NCBI GenBank assembly: GCA_002482435.1 | Contig: DLFZ01000083.1 | Span: 1,816 to 8,928, forward strand | From: Christensenella sp. UBA7707 | Lineage (GTDB): Bacteria; Bacillota; Clostridia; Christensenellales; CAG-138 | Direction: 5' to 3' | DNA length: 7,113 bases | Shown here: positions 5,113-7,113 of the stretch, one piece after another | Position numbering within the stretch: the stretch's first letter is position 1 | How the letters are laid out: every line of letters starts with the position of its first letter | The notes under the pieces: model-generated | What the model was told of the DNA's origin: nothing | Seen by the model: the letters and a program-made list of their open reading frames with translations, nothing else | Databases searched by the model: none | Made by a program: the position numbers and the translations under genes

Positions 5113-6848
5113 ACGCAAAAAAATATAGCTCGCTTTTCTTGTGTGCTCTTCTGGCGCTGACGCTTCTTGCGGGATGCATTTCCAACGCGGGCGACGAAAC
5201 GGCGCAAACCCCTTCAGGCGCGAACGGCGACCAGACGGGGGGAACCTCCATTTCCGCGGCACCTTCCAACAGCGACCTTGCTACCGCATGGGCGCAGAGC
5301 GACACGAAGATCGCGCTCGACGGCGCGAACGTTACCGTAAATGGTTCGGGTGCGCAGGTGGAAGGAAGCATCGTCACGATAACGGCGGAGGGCACTTATG
5401 TGGTGAGCGGCACGCTCACAAACGGGCAGATCGCTGTTGCCGCCACAAATGCCGATAAAGTGCACCTTGTGTTAAACGGCGCAAGCATTACCAATGAAAC
5501 GGGCGCGGCCATTTATGCCTCACAATGCGACAAGCTGATTCTCACGCTGGCTGAGGGTACCGTAAATACCCTGAAAGACGGCGGCGCGAGCTTCCGATAC
5601 GCAGATGAGGCCGAGGAGGAACCGAATGCGGCCTTGTTCTCCAAGGACGATCTTACCATCAACGGCACGGGCAGCCTTACGGTGACAGCCGGCTTTAAAA
5701 ACGGCATTTCCACCAAGGACGACCTTATGGTTGTGAGTGGCAACATTACCGTGACCGCCGCAAACCACGCGCTTGCCGGCAAGGATTCCGTTGCGGTGCT
5801 TGGCGGTGCGCTCAACCTTGCCGCGGGCAACGACGGCATACAGACAAACACTACCGACGACTTAGCGCGGGGGTGGGTGCTTCTTGGCGGCGGCAAGCTG
5901 ACCGTTTCCGCCGCACACGACGGCGTGCAGGCGGATACCGCGCTTCAGGCATCGGGTGCTGCAGTCACCATTGTTGCGGGCGGCGGTACGGCGGGAAAGA
6001 AGAATTCTTTCGACGACGCTTCAAACAGCTTCAAGGGTTTGAAGTCCGGCGGCAGCCTGAGCGTTTCGAGCGGTATTATCAGCATCGACAGCGCGGACAA
6101 CTGTTTGCACGCTACAGGCGACATGCTCGTTTCGGGGGGGAAGCTCACGCTTTCCTCAGGCGAGAACGGTGCGCACAGCGACGCTGTTCTTACGGTCAAA
6201 GGCGGCAGCATTGCGGTGCTTGCTTCCTACGAGGGTCTTGAGGGCGCTTCGATCGACATTTACGACGGGCAGATCACCATTGCTTCCACCGACGATGCCA
6301 TCAACGCCGCGGGCGGTGCGGATCAAAGCGCAGGCGGCGGCTTCTCGCAGCAGGGCTCCAACAGCGCATCGGGCAGCTACTTTATCAACATCGCGGGCGG
6401 CACCGTTCAATTTATCGCGGGCGGCGACGGTGTGGATTCTAACGGCACCATCACCATAAGCGGAGGTACGCTCTACGCTTTCATCGATTCCACAGTCGAC
6501 AACGGCGCGCTCGATAGCGACGGATCGGTAACGGTTACGGGCGGCATCCTCATTTACGGTGGCACTGGTGTTGGAAACGTGCCGGACGACGACTCGACGC
6601 AAAGTTATGTGTACTTAGAAAGCAGCGTTGCGGCGGGTACGGAGCTTTCCGTACGGAAAGACGGTGCGGCGCTTGTAAGCGCCACCCTTCCAATCAACTG
6701 CAAGTACCTTGCCGTTTCCGTGGCGGGCATCACCGCAAACGAAAGCTACGACGTGTACGGTGGCGCAACGCTTCTTTCAACCGTTACCGCCGGTACGGGC
6801 GGCGGGCGCGAGCATGGCGGCACGGCTCCGGACGGTGGCCGAGGCTGA
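5109..6848 (+). CDS. Secreted lipoprotein with Cthe_2159-type carbohydrate-binding beta-helix
   Basis: A 579-residue surface lipoprotein. The signal peptide has a basic start (K4, K5), a hydrophobic core (9-20) and lipobox L-A-G-C (20-23), predicting lipid attachment at Cys23 after cleavage. A Ser/Thr/Gly-rich linker (24-58) leads to the family domain, marked by EGTYVVSGTLTNGQI (94-108), KVHLVLNGASI (117-127) and CDKLILTLAEGT (140-151). Many Gly/Asp-rich repeats of about 20-25 residues follow, typical of a right-handed parallel beta-helix (to about 490). From family knowledge, Clostridium thermocellum Cthe_2159 is such a beta-helix and binds plant polysaccharides; it resembles polysaccharide lyases but catalysis is not established. 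The tail (about 562-579) is Gly-rich. ATG 5109 is preferred over the in-frame ATG 5088 because AAAGGA precedes it and the signal peptide then starts normally. No CotH, VTC or glycoside hydrolase gene is seen nearby. Ligand unknown. Confidence 0.93.
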   Translation: MNAKKYSSLFLCALLALTLLAGCISNAGDETAQTPSGANGDQTGGTSISAAPSNSDLATAWAQSDTKIALDGANVTVNGSGAQVEGSIVTITAEGTYVVSGTLTNGQIAVAATNADKVHLVLNGASITNETGAAIYASQCDKLILTLAEGTVNTLKDGGASFRYADEAEEEPNAALFSKDDLTINGTGSLTVTAGFKNGISTKDDLMVVSGNITVTAANHALAGKDSVAVLGGALNLAAGNDGIQTNTTDDLARGWVLLGGGKLTVSAAHDGVQADTALQASGAAVTIVAGGGTAGKKNSFDDASNSFKGLKSGGSLSVSSGIISIDSADNCLHATGDMLVSGGKLTLSSGENGAHSDAVLTVKGGSIAVLASYEGLEGASIDIYDGQITIASTDDAINAAGGADQSAGGGFSQQGSNSASGSYFINIAGGTVQFIAGGDGVDSNGTITISGGTLYAFIDSTVDNGALDSDGSVTVTGGILIYGGTGVGNVPDDDSTQSYVYLESSVAAGTELSVRKDGAALVSATLPINCKYLAVSVAGITANESYDVYGGATLLSTVTAGTGGGREHGGTAPDGGRG

Positions 6849-6891
6849 TTGCTGTAAGTTTCTTTCCTTCTCAGCTGTTATTAAAAAGCTA

Positions 6892-6923
6892 CAATGCCCG
6901 CGGCCACATGGCCGCGGGCATTG
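6892..6923. terminator. Perfect 14-bp GC-rich hairpin after the lipoprotein gene
   Basis: CAATGCCCGCGGCC (6892-6905) pairs perfectly with 6910-6923 around the loop ACAT. It lies 43 nt after the lipoprotein stop. No T-run follows on the plus strand. On the minus strand a T-rich stretch (complement of 6881-6888) follows four bases later. It may therefore serve a minus-strand gene coming from outside, or act as a 3'-protecting hairpin for the lipoprotein message. Confidence 0.65.
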
Positions 6924-7113
6924 CGTATCTATGCCGCTAAGCGAAAAGCGAACTGCAAGAAAACTACATAGTTTGCATGATGTATTATTAAAGTTTTCGG
7001 AAGGGATATTGCCTTTGTGGCGCTACGCGGGGCAGCAAAACGGTGGAATTTGCAAAATTGTATAGTTTGTTTTGTACAGAAAGACATTGGTTGAAGGACA
7101 AAAGTTTGTGTGC

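Noticed and set aside
6709..7065. 118-codon plus-strand ORF over the lipoprotein end and beyond
   Set aside because: It starts inside the lipoprotein gene in another frame, runs through the hairpin and has no ribosome binding site. The part after 6931 is not convincing on its own.

Overview
The window looks like a chromosomal segment of a moderately GC-rich Firmicute, probably a Clostridia-class anaerobe (inference). Grounds: Gram-positive-style ribosome binding sites, sigma-A-type promoters with 17-bp spacers, a MarR-controlled half-size ABC exporter, a lipobox lipoprotein carrying a Cthe_2159-type beta-helix, and intrinsic terminators between single-gene units. No mobile element, RNA gene or CRISPR array is visible.

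Layout. From the left edge to 4712 every gene is on the minus strand. Reading 5'->3' on that strand: an MFS transporter (4712-3519) ending at a strong bidirectional terminator (3462-3503); a GNAT acetyltransferase (3208-2696) with a near-consensus promoter; a two-helix membrane protein of unknown function (2596-1988) with its own near-consensus promoter and a terminator (1935-1968); then a MarR-type repressor (1828-1358) with a promoter and two copies of a palindromic operator, followed by an ABC exporter half-transporter (from 1235, running off the left edge). MarR plus ABC most likely form one autoregulated drug- or stress-export operon whose second half-transporter would lie outside the window. 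The stretch 3261-3461 holds no convincing gene.

To the right the direction switches. The 271-bp divergent spacer 4713-4983 carries a palindrome at the MFS promoter and two further inverted repeats. Downstream on the plus strand a 42-codon small ORF (4984-5112) overlaps by an ATGA junction the start of a 579-residue secreted lipoprotein (5109-6848) with a carbohydrate-binding parallel beta-helix of the Cthe_2159 type. A perfect 14-bp hairpin (6892-6923) follows. The last 190 bases hold no supported gene.

The genes are mostly separate transcription units. The two best leads are the duplicated TTGGTACCAAG operator and the small ORF translationally linked to the lipoprotein. I see no clear evidence of an entirely new multi-gene system.
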